Part shown: one piece after another, positions 26,390 to 34,922 of the stretch
How positions within the stretch are numbered: the first letter of the stretch is position 1
How the letters are laid out: each line of letters begins with the position of its first letter
DNA from: Pseudooceanicola aestuarii
GTDB lineage: Bacteria > Pseudomonadota > Alphaproteobacteria > Rhodobacterales > Rhodobacteraceae
Reading direction: 5' to 3'
DNA length: 64,000 bases
NCBI RefSeq assembly: GCF_010614805.1
Contig: NZ_JAAFZC010000001.1
Span: 310,001-374,000 of the forward strand
Program-made: the position numbers and the translations under genes
Notes under the pieces: generated by a model
Databases searched by the model: none
The model's input: the letters and a program-made list of their open reading frames with translations, nothing else
What the model was told of the DNA's origin: nothing

Positions 26390-27957
26390 CCTTGCAGCCG
26401 AAAGAGCGCGTAAAGGTCCGTCGCCTCCACCAGCACGGCCTGGTCCTCGGGGATCAGATCGAGAATATCGCGCCGGATGACGCGGCTGGACGGGCAGGTC
26501 GGCACCAGCAGATATTCCGCATCTGCAATCCCCGGTAGACCATCGTAGTACCACGGCGCGCCGTGATCCAGCGGCGCCCACCCGGTGTAAAGCCAATGCG
26601 GCGCAAAGATATCCGCGACAAAGGGCTGTTTATCCTGCACATGTCCGCCCGCTGCCAACTGCGCGTTCATCGCCCGGAACAACGGCGTGAACCCGGAATC
26701 CAGCTCGCAATCCGCGAAGTCCTGCCCGGCCCAGGTGAACGCGTCCTCTCCCGCCGGGATCAGCGGCACGGAGGCCCGGCTGCGCAGGGTGCGGTTTTCA
26801 ATCGTGTAAAGCGCGGTGGCCTCGGGTCGGTCCGGGAACAGCCGGGTATAATTGCCCGCCGGTTCCAGCAGATGGCGCAACGGGCTGTAAACGATGTTCA
26901 GCGCAACTGGCCCGATGGCCACCAGCGCCACCAACGCCATGGCCCGCAATGCCCGAGCCTGCCTCTCCAGCCCCGGACGCGCCGAGAGCGTGAACAGACA
27001 CAACGCGAAGACCGTCAACCACAATTGGTCATTGCCGAAATTCTGGAAACTGGCATAGGCGAAGGCCGGCAGGAACATCAGCACAATCAGGCCCGTGGCC
27101 TGCTGCCCCTTGCGCGCGCGCAGCATCAATCCAGCCGTGATCACCAGCAGGGTTCCAATGGTGAACGACGGCGACAACAGCGTTCTGGCATAAGGCTCTC
27201 CGGGATAGGGCCTCCCGTCGGAGTTGAGAACCACCAGCAGGTCGTCCAGATAGGCCAGCCAATAGCCCGGCCCATGCTCCGCCGTGACCAGCGCCAACAG
27301 ACCCAGCCCCGCAATCACCGCCCACAGGATGCTGCCGCCCCGCCGTTGCAGGATCAACCCCAGCACCACCGGCAGGAACAACGCGGCGGCAAAGGTGATC
27401 TTGACCACCGCCAACGCCGCCATGGCCAGGCCGATCACCACGCCATCCAGGATCAGCGCGCGCCGCCCCGTCGGTCCGGGGATCAGCACCAAGGCCGCCA
27501 CCAGCAACGCCAACGCCCAGGCCCAGCGATTGTAATGCATTGAAAACGAAAGGTAGATCTCAGTCCCGCCGTAGATTACAGCCGTGATCAATGACACCAT
27601 CCCGACGCACCACATCAGCCCCGCACCGCGCGACAACCGGCTGATCGCGACCCAACCCACCGCCGGGGCCAAAAGCGCGGCCACCGCGATCTGCGACCAT
27701 AGCATCGCCTGGCCCAGGGGCAGCCCCGCCTGGATCAGCAACCCAATGGGCCGCACCGCCCATTCACCGATCGGGGTCTCGAAATCCACATGCGCCACAG
27801 CGCCGCGCGACATGCGTTCCGAGATCTCGATGAGGTGCAGCATGTCACCCTCATGGACCCCGAAATAGAGCCCGCCGCGCAGCGCGACAATTCCCGCCTG
27901 GATTGCAAGCGACAGGATCAGGATGCCCCAAACTTGTCCCGCCGGTGCCTTAATCAT
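26362..27957 (-). CDS. polytopic membrane protein, possible GT-C type glycosyltransferase
   Basis: A 531-residue protein with about ten predicted membrane helices in the first 370 residues and a soluble C-terminal domain of about 150 residues. An acidic pair, E36 and D38 (VHEGDMLHL), stands in the first extracytoplasmic loop directly after helix 1, the position of the catalytic acids in GT-C enzymes such as PMT/ArnT. No lipid-sugar binding motif could be confirmed by eye, so this is a hypothesis. It converges on cpaA with a 28-base overlap and is divergent from the AAA+ ATPase gene. Confidence 0.7.
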   Translation of the reverse strand: MIKAPAGQVWGILILSLAIQAGIVALRGGLYFGVHEGDMLHLIEISERMSRGAVAHVDFETPIGEWAVRPIGLLIQAGLPLGQAMLWSQIAVAALLAPAVGWVAISRLSRGAGLMWCVGMVSLITAVIYGGTEIYLSFSMHYNRWAWALALLVAALVLIPGPTGRRALILDGVVIGLAMAALAVVKITFAAALFLPVVLGLILQRRGGSILWAVIAGLGLLALVTAEHGPGYWLAYLDDLLVVLNSDGRPYPGEPYARTLLSPSFTIGTLLVITAGLMLRARKGQQATGLIVLMFLPAFAYASFQNFGNDQLWLTVFALCLFTLSARPGLERQARALRAMALVALVAIGPVALNIVYSPLRHLLEPAGNYTRLFPDRPEATALYTIENRTLRSRASVPLIPAGEDAFTWAGQDFADCELDSGFTPLFRAMNAQLAAGGHVQDKQPFVADIFAPHWLYTGWAPLDHGAPWYYDGLPGIADAEYLLVPTCPSSRVIRRDILDLIPEDQAVLVEATDLYALFRLQGQVNAPSNR

Positions 27958-27998
27958 ACTGTCCTCTTGGGTTTTTTAGGCACAATAGGCGGACAGTA
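27957..27998. promoter_or_regulatory. inverted repeat TACTGTCC-N26-GGACAGTA between divergent genes
   Basis: Perfect eight-base arms at 27957-27964 and 27991-27998 lie in the 108-base gap between the membrane protein (start 27957) and the AAA+ ATPase (start 28066). The left arm begins at the first base of the membrane protein gene. The arrangement suggests shared control of both genes. Confidence 0.4.
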
Positions 27999-28065
27999 AA
28001 CGATTTCGCCAGTGTTTTTGCGTATAGGGTCAACATTGCGGCCTGCACAAACCAGAGGCAGAGAC

Positions 28066-29379
28066 ATGAACATGGAATTTCCCCGCGGGGTCCAACCCCC
28101 GCCCCTGCCCCGCACGCTGGAGGACATGCGCCTGCCGGTGGTGATGATGCGCGACCTCGTGATCAAGACGATCTTTCGCAAAAGCATCGAATGCGTCACC
28201 GACATCGCAGAGGCGATCTGCCTGCCCGCCGCCGTTGCACAGGAGCTGGTGGATATCTGTCGGGAACAGATGCTGCTGGAAAGCGCCGGCAACATGTCTG
28301 GCGGCGGCGGCCCGGAAATCCGTTGGCAACTGACGGAGAACGGTCGCGCGCGGGCACTGGATGCGTTGGCGCAATCGGAATACTACGGTGCCATGCCCGT
28401 CCCGCTGGAGGTGTACCAACAGCAGATCCGCCGCCAGTCGATCCGGGATATCCGCATCACCCGCGATCAGCTTGTCGCCTCCATGGGGCACCTGGTGTTG
28501 CCGCCCGACCTGATCGGCACGCTGGGCCCGGCGGTCAGCTCGGGCCGGTCGATCCTGATGTATGGCCCGCCTGGGAACGGCAAGTCTTCCATTTCCAACG
28601 GCATACGCGACGCCTTGGGGGACAAGATCTACGTACCCCGCGCCATCAGCTATTCCGGCCAGGTGATCACCGTCTACGACCCCATCGTGCACAGCGCGGC
28701 GGAGGAACAGACCGACGACCCCACCCAGCTGCGCCGCTCGGCCAACCGCTATGATGCGCGCTATATCCGCTGTGAGCGGCCCACGGTGATCACCGGTGGC
28801 GAACTGACGCTGGACATGCTGGACCTGCGCTACAACCCCGTGGCACGCACCTACCAGGCGCCGCTTCAGATGAAGGCCACGGGCGGGGTGTTCATTGTCG
28901 ACGACCTGGGCCGCCAGTCGGAACCACCGCAAAGCCTGATCAACCGCTGGATCGTCCCGCTGGAGGAAGGCAAGGACATCCTGGCCCTGCAATCGGGGGA
29001 GAAATTCGAAGTTCCCTTCGACACGCTGGTGATCTTCTCCACCAACTTTCACCCGAACGAGATCTTCGATCAGGCGGCGCTGCGGCGGATCTTTTTCAAG
29101 ATCAAGATCGACGGCCCGGATCAGGAGAATTTCCTGAAGATCTTTGCCCTGGTTGCCCGCAAGAAGAAAATGCCCCTGTCCGAGCCCGCGCTGATTCACC
29201 TGCTGCGGGTGAAATATCCCACCATCGGCAGTGTTTACGCCAACTACCAGCCGGTGTTCCTGATCGACCAGATGATTTCCATCTGCGAATTCGAGGGGAT
29301 TCCCTACCAGATGACGCCAGAGCTGATCGACCGCGCCTGGGCCAACATGTTCGTTCGGGACGAGCGGATCGTGAAATGA
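28066..29379 (+). CDS. AAA+ ATPase with N-terminal winged-helix-like region, beside the tad locus
   Basis: A 437-residue protein. Residues about 20-105 look like a winged helix (DLVIKTIFRKSIECVTDIAEA; WQLTENGRARALDAL). The AAA+ core has Walker A GPPGNGKSS at 167-175, Walker B FIVDD at 276-280, sensor 1 FSTN at 324-327 and paired Arg (340-341) as candidate finger. It resembles MoxR-like ATPases and is of a type found near Flp pilus genes in alphaproteobacteria, where an assembly or chaperone role has been suggested. The ATG at 28066 follows GAGGCAGAG and precedes recognisable sequence. Substrate unknown. Confidence 0.85.
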   Translation: MNMEFPRGVQPPPLPRTLEDMRLPVVMMRDLVIKTIFRKSIECVTDIAEAICLPAAVAQELVDICREQMLLESAGNMSGGGGPEIRWQLTENGRARALDALAQSEYYGAMPVPLEVYQQQIRRQSIRDIRITRDQLVASMGHLVLPPDLIGTLGPAVSSGRSILMYGPPGNGKSSISNGIRDALGDKIYVPRAISYSGQVITVYDPIVHSAAEEQTDDPTQLRRSANRYDARYIRCERPTVITGGELTLDMLDLRYNPVARTYQAPLQMKATGGVFIVDDLGRQSEPPQSLINRWIVPLEEGKDILALQSGEKFEVPFDTLVIFSTNFHPNEIFDQAALRRIFFKIKIDGPDQENFLKIFALVARKKKMPLSEPALIHLLRVKYPTIGSVYANYQPVFLIDQMISICEFEGIPYQMTPELIDRAWANMFVRDERIVK

Positions 29380-29425
29380 TCGCCGCACTGCCGTGCCACG
29401 AGCGCCGGCCCTGGTCCGGCGGGGC

Positions 29426-30949
29426 CTATTCCGCCGGGGCGGTGCCCGCCTGCGCGCTGTCGATCGGGTGCTCCATCAGCCGCAGCGCCGCCAGGCAGGC
29501 CAGCGCGGCCAGAACAGATGCAACCAGGTAGATCGGCGTCATCGCGTCGGAAAACGCCTGGATCACCGCTTCTTTCTGGCCCGGCATCAGCCCGGCGATC
29601 ATCTCGGTCGTGACGGCATCGCGCCCGTCCAGCCCACCGGGCAACAGCGGCGCGACGTGGTCCACCAACCCGACCGCGAAGATTGCGCCAAAGATCGACG
29701 TGCCGATCGACCCGCCGGTCAGGCGGAACATGTTGGCGCTGGCAGTGCCGACGCCCAGATGCGCGCGCGGAATCGACAGCTGGATGGAGACGACACCGAC
29801 GCTCATCGTCGGGCCGATACCGATCCCGGTCAGGAAGAGGTACAGCACGATCACCGGCATCGGCGTGTCCGGCCCGATGGTGGACATCAGGAACATCGCC
29901 ACCGTCAGCAGCATGGTCGACAGGATCGGCAGCATCCGATAGCGCCCGTAGCGCGTGATGTAGCGCCCGGAGAAAAACGAGGTGCCGATCAGCCCCAGCA
30001 TCATCGCCACCAAGTACAGGCCGCTGTCCACCGGTGGCACGCCCTTCACCACTTGCAGGAACATCGGCATGAAGGCGACAGTCCCGAACATCGCCATGCC
30101 GACCAGCAGGTTGACGCTGTTGGCGGCCTGGAAATTGCGGATGCGGAACAGGTCCAGCGGCATCACCGGTTCAGCCGCCCGACGCTCGGCCGAGATGAAC
30201 CCGACAAGCGCCAACGGCGCGGCGGCCAGCAGCACCAGCACCGGCAGGCTGCTCCACGAATAGACGGTGCCGCCAAGGTTCGCCAGCAACACGGTCGAGG
30301 ACAACAGCACCGCCAGAAGCGCCGCGCCCATGAAATCCATCTTGTGCGGCGTGCGGTCGGTGCTGCGCTGCAACGTCTTGGTCAGAACCGAAAAGGCCAG
30401 CAGCCCCACGGGGAAATTGGCGAAGAACACCCAATGCCAGCCCAGGTTCTGCACGATGAACCCGCCGATCAGCGGCCCCAGTACCGTGGACAGGCCGAAC
30501 ACGCTGGACAGCGCGCCCTGCGCCCGGCCACGCTCGCGGGGTGGCAGGATATCGGCCACGGTCGCCATGGAAACCACGATCAGGCTGCCGCCGCCCAGGC
30601 CCTGGAACACCCGACCCAGGATCAGCATCTCCATGTTGCGGGCCAATCCGCAGACGATCCCGCCCAGAAGAAAGACGCCGATTGCGCCTTGCAGCACGAT
30701 CTTGCGACCGTACATATCCCCCAGCTTGCCCGCGATCGGCGCTCCGATGGTGGAGGCCAGCAGATAAGCCGTCACCACCCAGGAGATGTAGGACAGCCCG
30801 CCCAGATCGCTGACGATCTCGGGCAAGGCGGTGGTCACGATCGTATGACCGGTTGACGCCAGGAACAGTGTAAAGGCAACAGTAACAAGAACGATCCGAA
30901 GCGTTTTCGGATCGGGGGTGTCGATTGGTTGGTCGTCGGGACGTGTCAC
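29426..30949 (-). CDS. DHA2 family MFS multidrug efflux transporter (EmrB/QacA type)
   Basis: A 507-residue transporter with 14 predicted membrane helices. The MFS motif A appears as GKLGDMYGRK and motif C-like Gly-rich segments (LGPLIGGFIV) follow. DHA2 pumps use the proton gradient to export drugs or lipophilic compounds. The gene is divergent from a MarR regulator, and a good promoter with an overlapping operator lies between them, so drug-responsive repression is likely. No membrane fusion partner is encoded beside it. Confidence 0.93.
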   Translation of the reverse strand: MTRPDDQPIDTPDPKTLRIVLVTVAFTLFLASTGHTIVTTALPEIVSDLGGLSYISWVVTAYLLASTIGAPIAGKLGDMYGRKIVLQGAIGVFLLGGIVCGLARNMEMLILGRVFQGLGGGSLIVVSMATVADILPPRERGRAQGALSSVFGLSTVLGPLIGGFIVQNLGWHWVFFANFPVGLLAFSVLTKTLQRSTDRTPHKMDFMGAALLAVLLSSTVLLANLGGTVYSWSSLPVLVLLAAAPLALVGFISAERRAAEPVMPLDLFRIRNFQAANSVNLLVGMAMFGTVAFMPMFLQVVKGVPPVDSGLYLVAMMLGLIGTSFFSGRYITRYGRYRMLPILSTMLLTVAMFLMSTIGPDTPMPVIVLYLFLTGIGIGPTMSVGVVSIQLSIPRAHLGVGTASANMFRLTGGSIGTSIFGAIFAVGLVDHVAPLLPGGLDGRDAVTTEMIAGLMPGQKEAVIQAFSDAMTPIYLVASVLAALACLAALRLMEHPIDSAQAGTAPAE

Positions 30950-31044
30950 GCGGTCACCATCATTGACTCGCGGTCCAAGGCATTCCAGATTCGAATGCCT
31001 TTCGATCCGCAGAGACGTGTTCGGTTGGGTCGATTTCGGGATGA

Positions 31045-31073
31045 AATATGTGCCGCTTGCAATTACATGTCAA
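31045..31073 (-). promoter_or_regulatory. sigma-70 type promoter of the DHA2 efflux gene
   Basis: On the minus strand a consensus -35 box TTGACA (31073-31068) is followed after 17 bases by CATATT (31050-31045), matching TATAAT at four of six positions. Transcription would start near 31038, about 90 bases before the gene. Confidence 0.6.
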
Positions 31074-31082
31074 GAGCATGTA
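31064..31082. promoter_or_regulatory. MarR-type operator TACATG-N7-CATGTA
   Basis: A perfect inverted repeat with six-base arms (31064-31069 and 31077-31082) overlaps the -35 box of the efflux gene and lies upstream of the MarR gene. Size and symmetry match MarR-family operators, so binding by the adjacent regulator is the simplest reading. Confidence 0.6.
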
Positions 31083-31133
31083 TCTCGCCCGCACGCAACA
31101 GGAGGACAGACCATCGGCAGCCGGGACGAAGAG

Positions 31134-31715
31134 ATGATAGCCTTTCTGGCGGAATCCGGAATCTCGCCGGACACCGCACGGGAAGCGCTGGCGCTGGATG
31201 CCATCCTTCAGGCATGGCGGCGGCGCATCCAGAAGCGGGAGCTGGGCCAGATGGCCCTGCGCGATCTCGGGCTGGACAGCGATCTGGACCTCCCGAAGCT
31301 GGATGTGCTGATGGCGATCTGGGGTCCGTCCAACGAATTCGGAAAGGATCCGGGGGAAACCATGGTCTCCACCATCGCGTCGCGACTGGGGATCGACCCG
31401 TCCCGCGCCTCGCGACTGGTCAGCGAATTGATCGCGCAGGGCTATGTCAGCCGCGCGGTCAGCCAGCAGGACGCCCGCCGCACCATCGTCGAGCTGACCC
31501 GAAAGGGCCGGGCGGTGATCAGGGGGGTGCGCACGATCAAGTTCCTGGTATTGGGCGATTTCCTGTCCAATTGGTCGCCCGAGGAAATAGAGACCTTTCA
31601 CCCCCTGCTGGAACGGTTCTCCGTCTGGGCAGAAGAAGCGACGGAGAAGGGCGAAACCCGGCTGGCGCCGCAGATCGCGGAATTGCGCAAACGGCTGGGC
31701 CCCGACCTGGGTTGA
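31134..31715 (+). CDS. MarR family transcriptional regulator
   Basis: A MarR-type winged-helix regulator of 193 residues from the ATG at 31134. The DNA-binding helices are in MVSTIASRLGIDPSRASRLVSELIAQGYVSR (written here as residues about 75-105), followed by the wing SQQDARRTIVELTRKG. The N-terminus carries about 40 residues more than usual. An ideal AGGAGG (31100-31105) points not to the ATG but to an in-frame ATC at 31113, which would give 200 residues. It is divergent from the efflux pump it probably represses. Confidence 0.88.
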   Translation: MIAFLAESGISPDTAREALALDAILQAWRRRIQKRELGQMALRDLGLDSDLDLPKLDVLMAIWGPSNEFGKDPGETMVSTIASRLGIDPSRASRLVSELIAQGYVSRAVSQQDARRTIVELTRKGRAVIRGVRTIKFLVLGDFLSNWSPEEIETFHPLLERFSVWAEEATEKGETRLAPQIAELRKRLGPDLG

Positions 31716-31766
31716 GCCGATGCCAAGGGCTGGATGTTCGCGTTGCGTTCCTGTATTCGGGAATCC

Positions 31767-34169
31767 ATGACCGCGCTTCCCGACCCTTTTGGCGACTGGT
31801 TCGCCGGCCGAGGCTGGACCATCCACCCCCACCAGCAGCAGATGCTGGACCGCGCGGCGGAACCCGCCTTGCTGCTGATCGCGCCGACTGGCGGCGGCAA
31901 GACGCTGGCCGGGTTCCTGCCCACCCTGGCCGAACTGGCGCAGGGTCGTCACCAGGGGCTGCACACCCTCTATATCTCTCCGCTGAAGGCGCTGGCGGCG
32001 GACATTCGCCGCAATCTCTCCACCCCGGTGGAGGACATGAGCCTGCCGATCCGGGTCGAGGACCGCACCGGAGACACGCCATCCTCGCGCAAGCGGCGGC
32101 AGCGCGCCGACCCGCCGCATATCCTGCTGACCACACCCGAAAGCCTGGCCCTGCTGACCTCCTATGAGGATGCGGCCCGGACCTTCGCCGGGCTGCAACG
32201 GGTCATCGTGGACGAGGTCCATGCCCTGGCCGAAAGCAAACGCGGTGACCAGTTGATGCTGGCGCTGGCGCAGCTTCAGACGTTGTGCCCCGGCCTGCGC
32301 CGCGTCGGCCTGTCCGCCACAGTCGAAGACCCCGCAGCCATCGCCCGGTTCCTGGCCCATGAGAGCGATCCCTGCGCCATCCTGCACGCCGATCCCGGCC
32401 CCGCACCCGACATCGCCATGCTGGAGACCGACAGCGCGCCACCCTGGGCCGGTGGTGGCGGCGCCCATGCCATTCCCGCCGTGCTGGAACAGATCCGCCA
32501 GCACCGCATCACCCTGATCTTCCACAACACCCGCGCTCAGGCAGAGATCTTCTTTCACAACCTCTGGCTGGCGAACGAGGACGCGTTGCCGATTGGCATC
32601 CACCACGGATCGCTGGATCGCGAACAGCGTGAGCGTGTCGAACGCGCCATGGTTCAGGGACGGCTGCGCGCCGTGGTCTGCACCGGTTCGCTGGACCTGG
32701 GCATCGACTGGGGCGACGTGGACCTGGTGATCCAGATCGGCGCCCCCAAGAACGTCAAACGCCTGGTGCAGAGAATCGGGCGCGCCAATCACCGCTACAA
32801 CGCGCCGTCCAAGGCGTTGCTGGTGCCAGCCAACCGGTTCGAGGTGATCGAATGCCGCGCCGCGCTGGACGCCGTGGCCGCCCGCGATCTGGATGGCGAC
32901 CCGCGCGGCCCCGGACCGCTGGACGTGCTGTGCCAGCACATCCTGATCCGGGCCTGCGCCGGGCCTTTTGATGCCGATGCCCTGTACGCCCAGATGCGCG
33001 GCGCCGGCCCCTATGCCGGGCTGACCCGCGCCACTTTCGACGATTGCCTGGAATTCTGCGCCACCGGCGGCTACGCCCTGCGCGCCTATGACAAATGGCA
33101 GCGCCTGCAACAGACCCCGGACGGCCAATGGCAGTTGCGCGACCCCCGCGCGGCACAGTTGATCCGCATGAATATCGGCACGATCCAGGACAGCGACACG
33201 CTCAAGGTTCGTCTGCGGCGCGGCGGCGGCAAGCCCCTGGGCGAGGTGGAAGAAAGCTTTGCCGCCTCACTCTCGCCCGGCGATACTTTCCTGATCGGCG
33301 GGCGCATCGTACGCTACGAGGGTCTGCGCGACATGACGGTGGAAGTGTCTCGCGATGCCGCCCGCAAACCCCGGATCGCGACGTTTTCGGGCACCAAGTT
33401 CGCCACATCGACACAATTGTCGCACCGCATCCTGCGAATGCTGCAACAGGACAGCTGGCCGGGCCTACCGCCAGCCACCGCCGAGTGGCTGCAATTGCAC
33501 CGACAGATGTCACGCCTGCCGGAACCGGGCCGGCTGCTGATCGAAAGCTTCCCTTTCGAGGGGCGCGAACACATGTGCGTCTACGGATTTGCCGGGCGCA
33601 ACGCCCAGCAGACTCTGGGCCTGCTGCTGACCAAGCGGATGGAGGAGGACGGGCTGGCGCCGTTGGGATTTGTCGCCACCGATTACGCCACGCTGATCTG
33701 GGGCCTTGAAGCGGCAGGCGATCCTGTGCCGCTGTTTGATCTGACCCGGCTGCGCGACGGGTTGGATGGCTGGCTGGCGGGCAACGCGGTGATGAAACGG
33801 ACCTTTCGCGGCGCCGCCACGATCTCGGGGTTGATTCAGCGCAACCTGCCCCAGGTTCGCAAATCTGGCCGACAGGCGACGTTCTCGTCCGATATCCTGT
33901 ATGACACGCTGCTACGCTACGATCCTGATCATCTGTTGATGCGGATCACCCGGACCGAGGCGATGCGCGGCCTTGTCGATTTCGCCAGGATCGAGGGAAT
34001 GCTGCGCCGGGTCGAAGGGCGGATCGACCATATCCGCCCCGGCCGCGTCACCCCCCTGGCCGCGCCGCTATTTCTGGAGGTTGGTCGCGTGCCCGTCGAC
34101 GGCGCAGGTCGCGACCGGCTGGAAGCCGACGAGGCACAGCGCCTGATGAAAGAGGCCGGGCTGGCATGA
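31767..34169 (+). CDS. ligase-associated DEXH-box helicase (Lhr-like)
   Basis: This 800-residue superfamily 2 helicase has Walker A APTGGGKT at 39-46, the DEVH box in VIVDEVHALAESKRGDQ near residue 150, and the downstream helicase motif QRIGRANHR. A C-terminal Lhr-type winged-helix/DUF1998-like region follows. Family members sit in DNA-repair operons with an ATP-dependent ligase, an exonuclease and PdeM. The start at 31767 (MTALPDPFGDWF) is the first Met followed by family sequence. The stop overlaps the pdeM start. Confidence 0.93.
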   Translation: MTALPDPFGDWFAGRGWTIHPHQQQMLDRAAEPALLLIAPTGGGKTLAGFLPTLAELAQGRHQGLHTLYISPLKALAADIRRNLSTPVEDMSLPIRVEDRTGDTPSSRKRRQRADPPHILLTTPESLALLTSYEDAARTFAGLQRVIVDEVHALAESKRGDQLMLALAQLQTLCPGLRRVGLSATVEDPAAIARFLAHESDPCAILHADPGPAPDIAMLETDSAPPWAGGGGAHAIPAVLEQIRQHRITLIFHNTRAQAEIFFHNLWLANEDALPIGIHHGSLDREQRERVERAMVQGRLRAVVCTGSLDLGIDWGDVDLVIQIGAPKNVKRLVQRIGRANHRYNAPSKALLVPANRFEVIECRAALDAVAARDLDGDPRGPGPLDVLCQHILIRACAGPFDADALYAQMRGAGPYAGLTRATFDDCLEFCATGGYALRAYDKWQRLQQTPDGQWQLRDPRAAQLIRMNIGTIQDSDTLKVRLRRGGGKPLGEVEESFAASLSPGDTFLIGGRIVRYEGLRDMTVEVSRDAARKPRIATFSGTKFATSTQLSHRILRMLQQDSWPGLPPATAEWLQLHRQMSRLPEPGRLLIESFPFEGREHMCVYGFAGRNAQQTLGLLLTKRMEEDGLAPLGFVATDYATLIWGLEAAGDPVPLFDLTRLRDGLDGWLAGNAVMKRTFRGAATISGLIQRNLPQVRKSGRQATFSSDILYDTLLRYDPDHLLMRITRTEAMRGLVDFARIEGMLRRVEGRIDHIRPGRVTPLAAPLFLEVGRVPVDGAGRDRLEADEAQRLMKEAGLA

Positions 34170-34915
34170 GCGCGCCGCACGACACAACCGGGCCGGGGGG
34201 CATGGCTGAGGGCGCGGCTGGGGTCACGGTGGACGCCGGCCCACAGGGCCTGCCCTTCACGCTGGCGGGGGCAAGGCTGGTGGCCATGGGCTCCGGCGCG
34301 CTGCACTGGCCCGCACGACGGTTGTTGTGTGTGTCGGACCTGCACCTGGGCAAATCCGAACGCCAGGGCCGCCGCGCCGGGGCCATGCTGCCCCCTTACG
34401 AAACCGGCGATACCCTGCGCCGGTTGCAGGACGCGATCACCGCCACCGACCCCGCCTGCGTCATCTGCCTGGGCGACAGTTTCGACGATGCCGTCGCCGC
34501 ACGCGCCCTGCCAGACACCGCCCGGCAGTGGATCGCGCGCCTTCAGGCCGGGCGCCGCTGGATCTGGATCGAGGGCAACCACGATCCCGGACCCGTCGAT
34601 CTGGGCGGCACCCATCTGACTGCACTGCGCCTTGGACCGCTGACTTTTCGCCATATCGCCAACCCGGCAGAAACGGCCGAGGTTTCAGGTCATTACCACC
34701 CAAAAGCCGGTCTGCGGCGGCGCGGTGCCGGCCCGGCACGCGCCTGTTTCCTGCACGACGACACGCGGCTGATCCTGCCCGCCTTCGGCACCTATACCGG
34801 CGGCCTGCGGTCCGATCACGCGACGCTGACCGCCTTGATGGGTCCGCGCGCAGTGGCGATCCTGACCGGTACCCGGCCCACCGCGATTCCGATGCCGCGC
34901 CAGGCGTCGCCTTGA
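34166..34915 (+). CDS. pdeM: ligase-associated metallophosphoesterase PdeM
   Basis: A 249-residue calcineurin-like phosphoesterase or nuclease. All metal-binding motifs are present: SDLHLGK near residues 57-63, GDSFDD, GNHDPG and SGHYHPK. The N-terminal 30 residues are Gly/Ala-rich and the ATG at 34166 overlaps the helicase stop (ATGA), so the two are co-translated. The usual partners, an ATP-dependent DNA ligase and an exonuclease, are not in the window. Confidence 0.92.
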   Translation: MSAPHDTTGPGGMAEGAAGVTVDAGPQGLPFTLAGARLVAMGSGALHWPARRLLCVSDLHLGKSERQGRRAGAMLPPYETGDTLRRLQDAITATDPACVICLGDSFDDAVAARALPDTARQWIARLQAGRRWIWIEGNHDPGPVDLGGTHLTALRLGPLTFRHIANPAETAEVSGHYHPKAGLRRRGAGPARACFLHDDTRLILPAFGTYTGGLRSDHATLTALMGPRAVAILTGTRPTAIPMPRQASP

Positions 34916-34922
34916 GGGCCAG

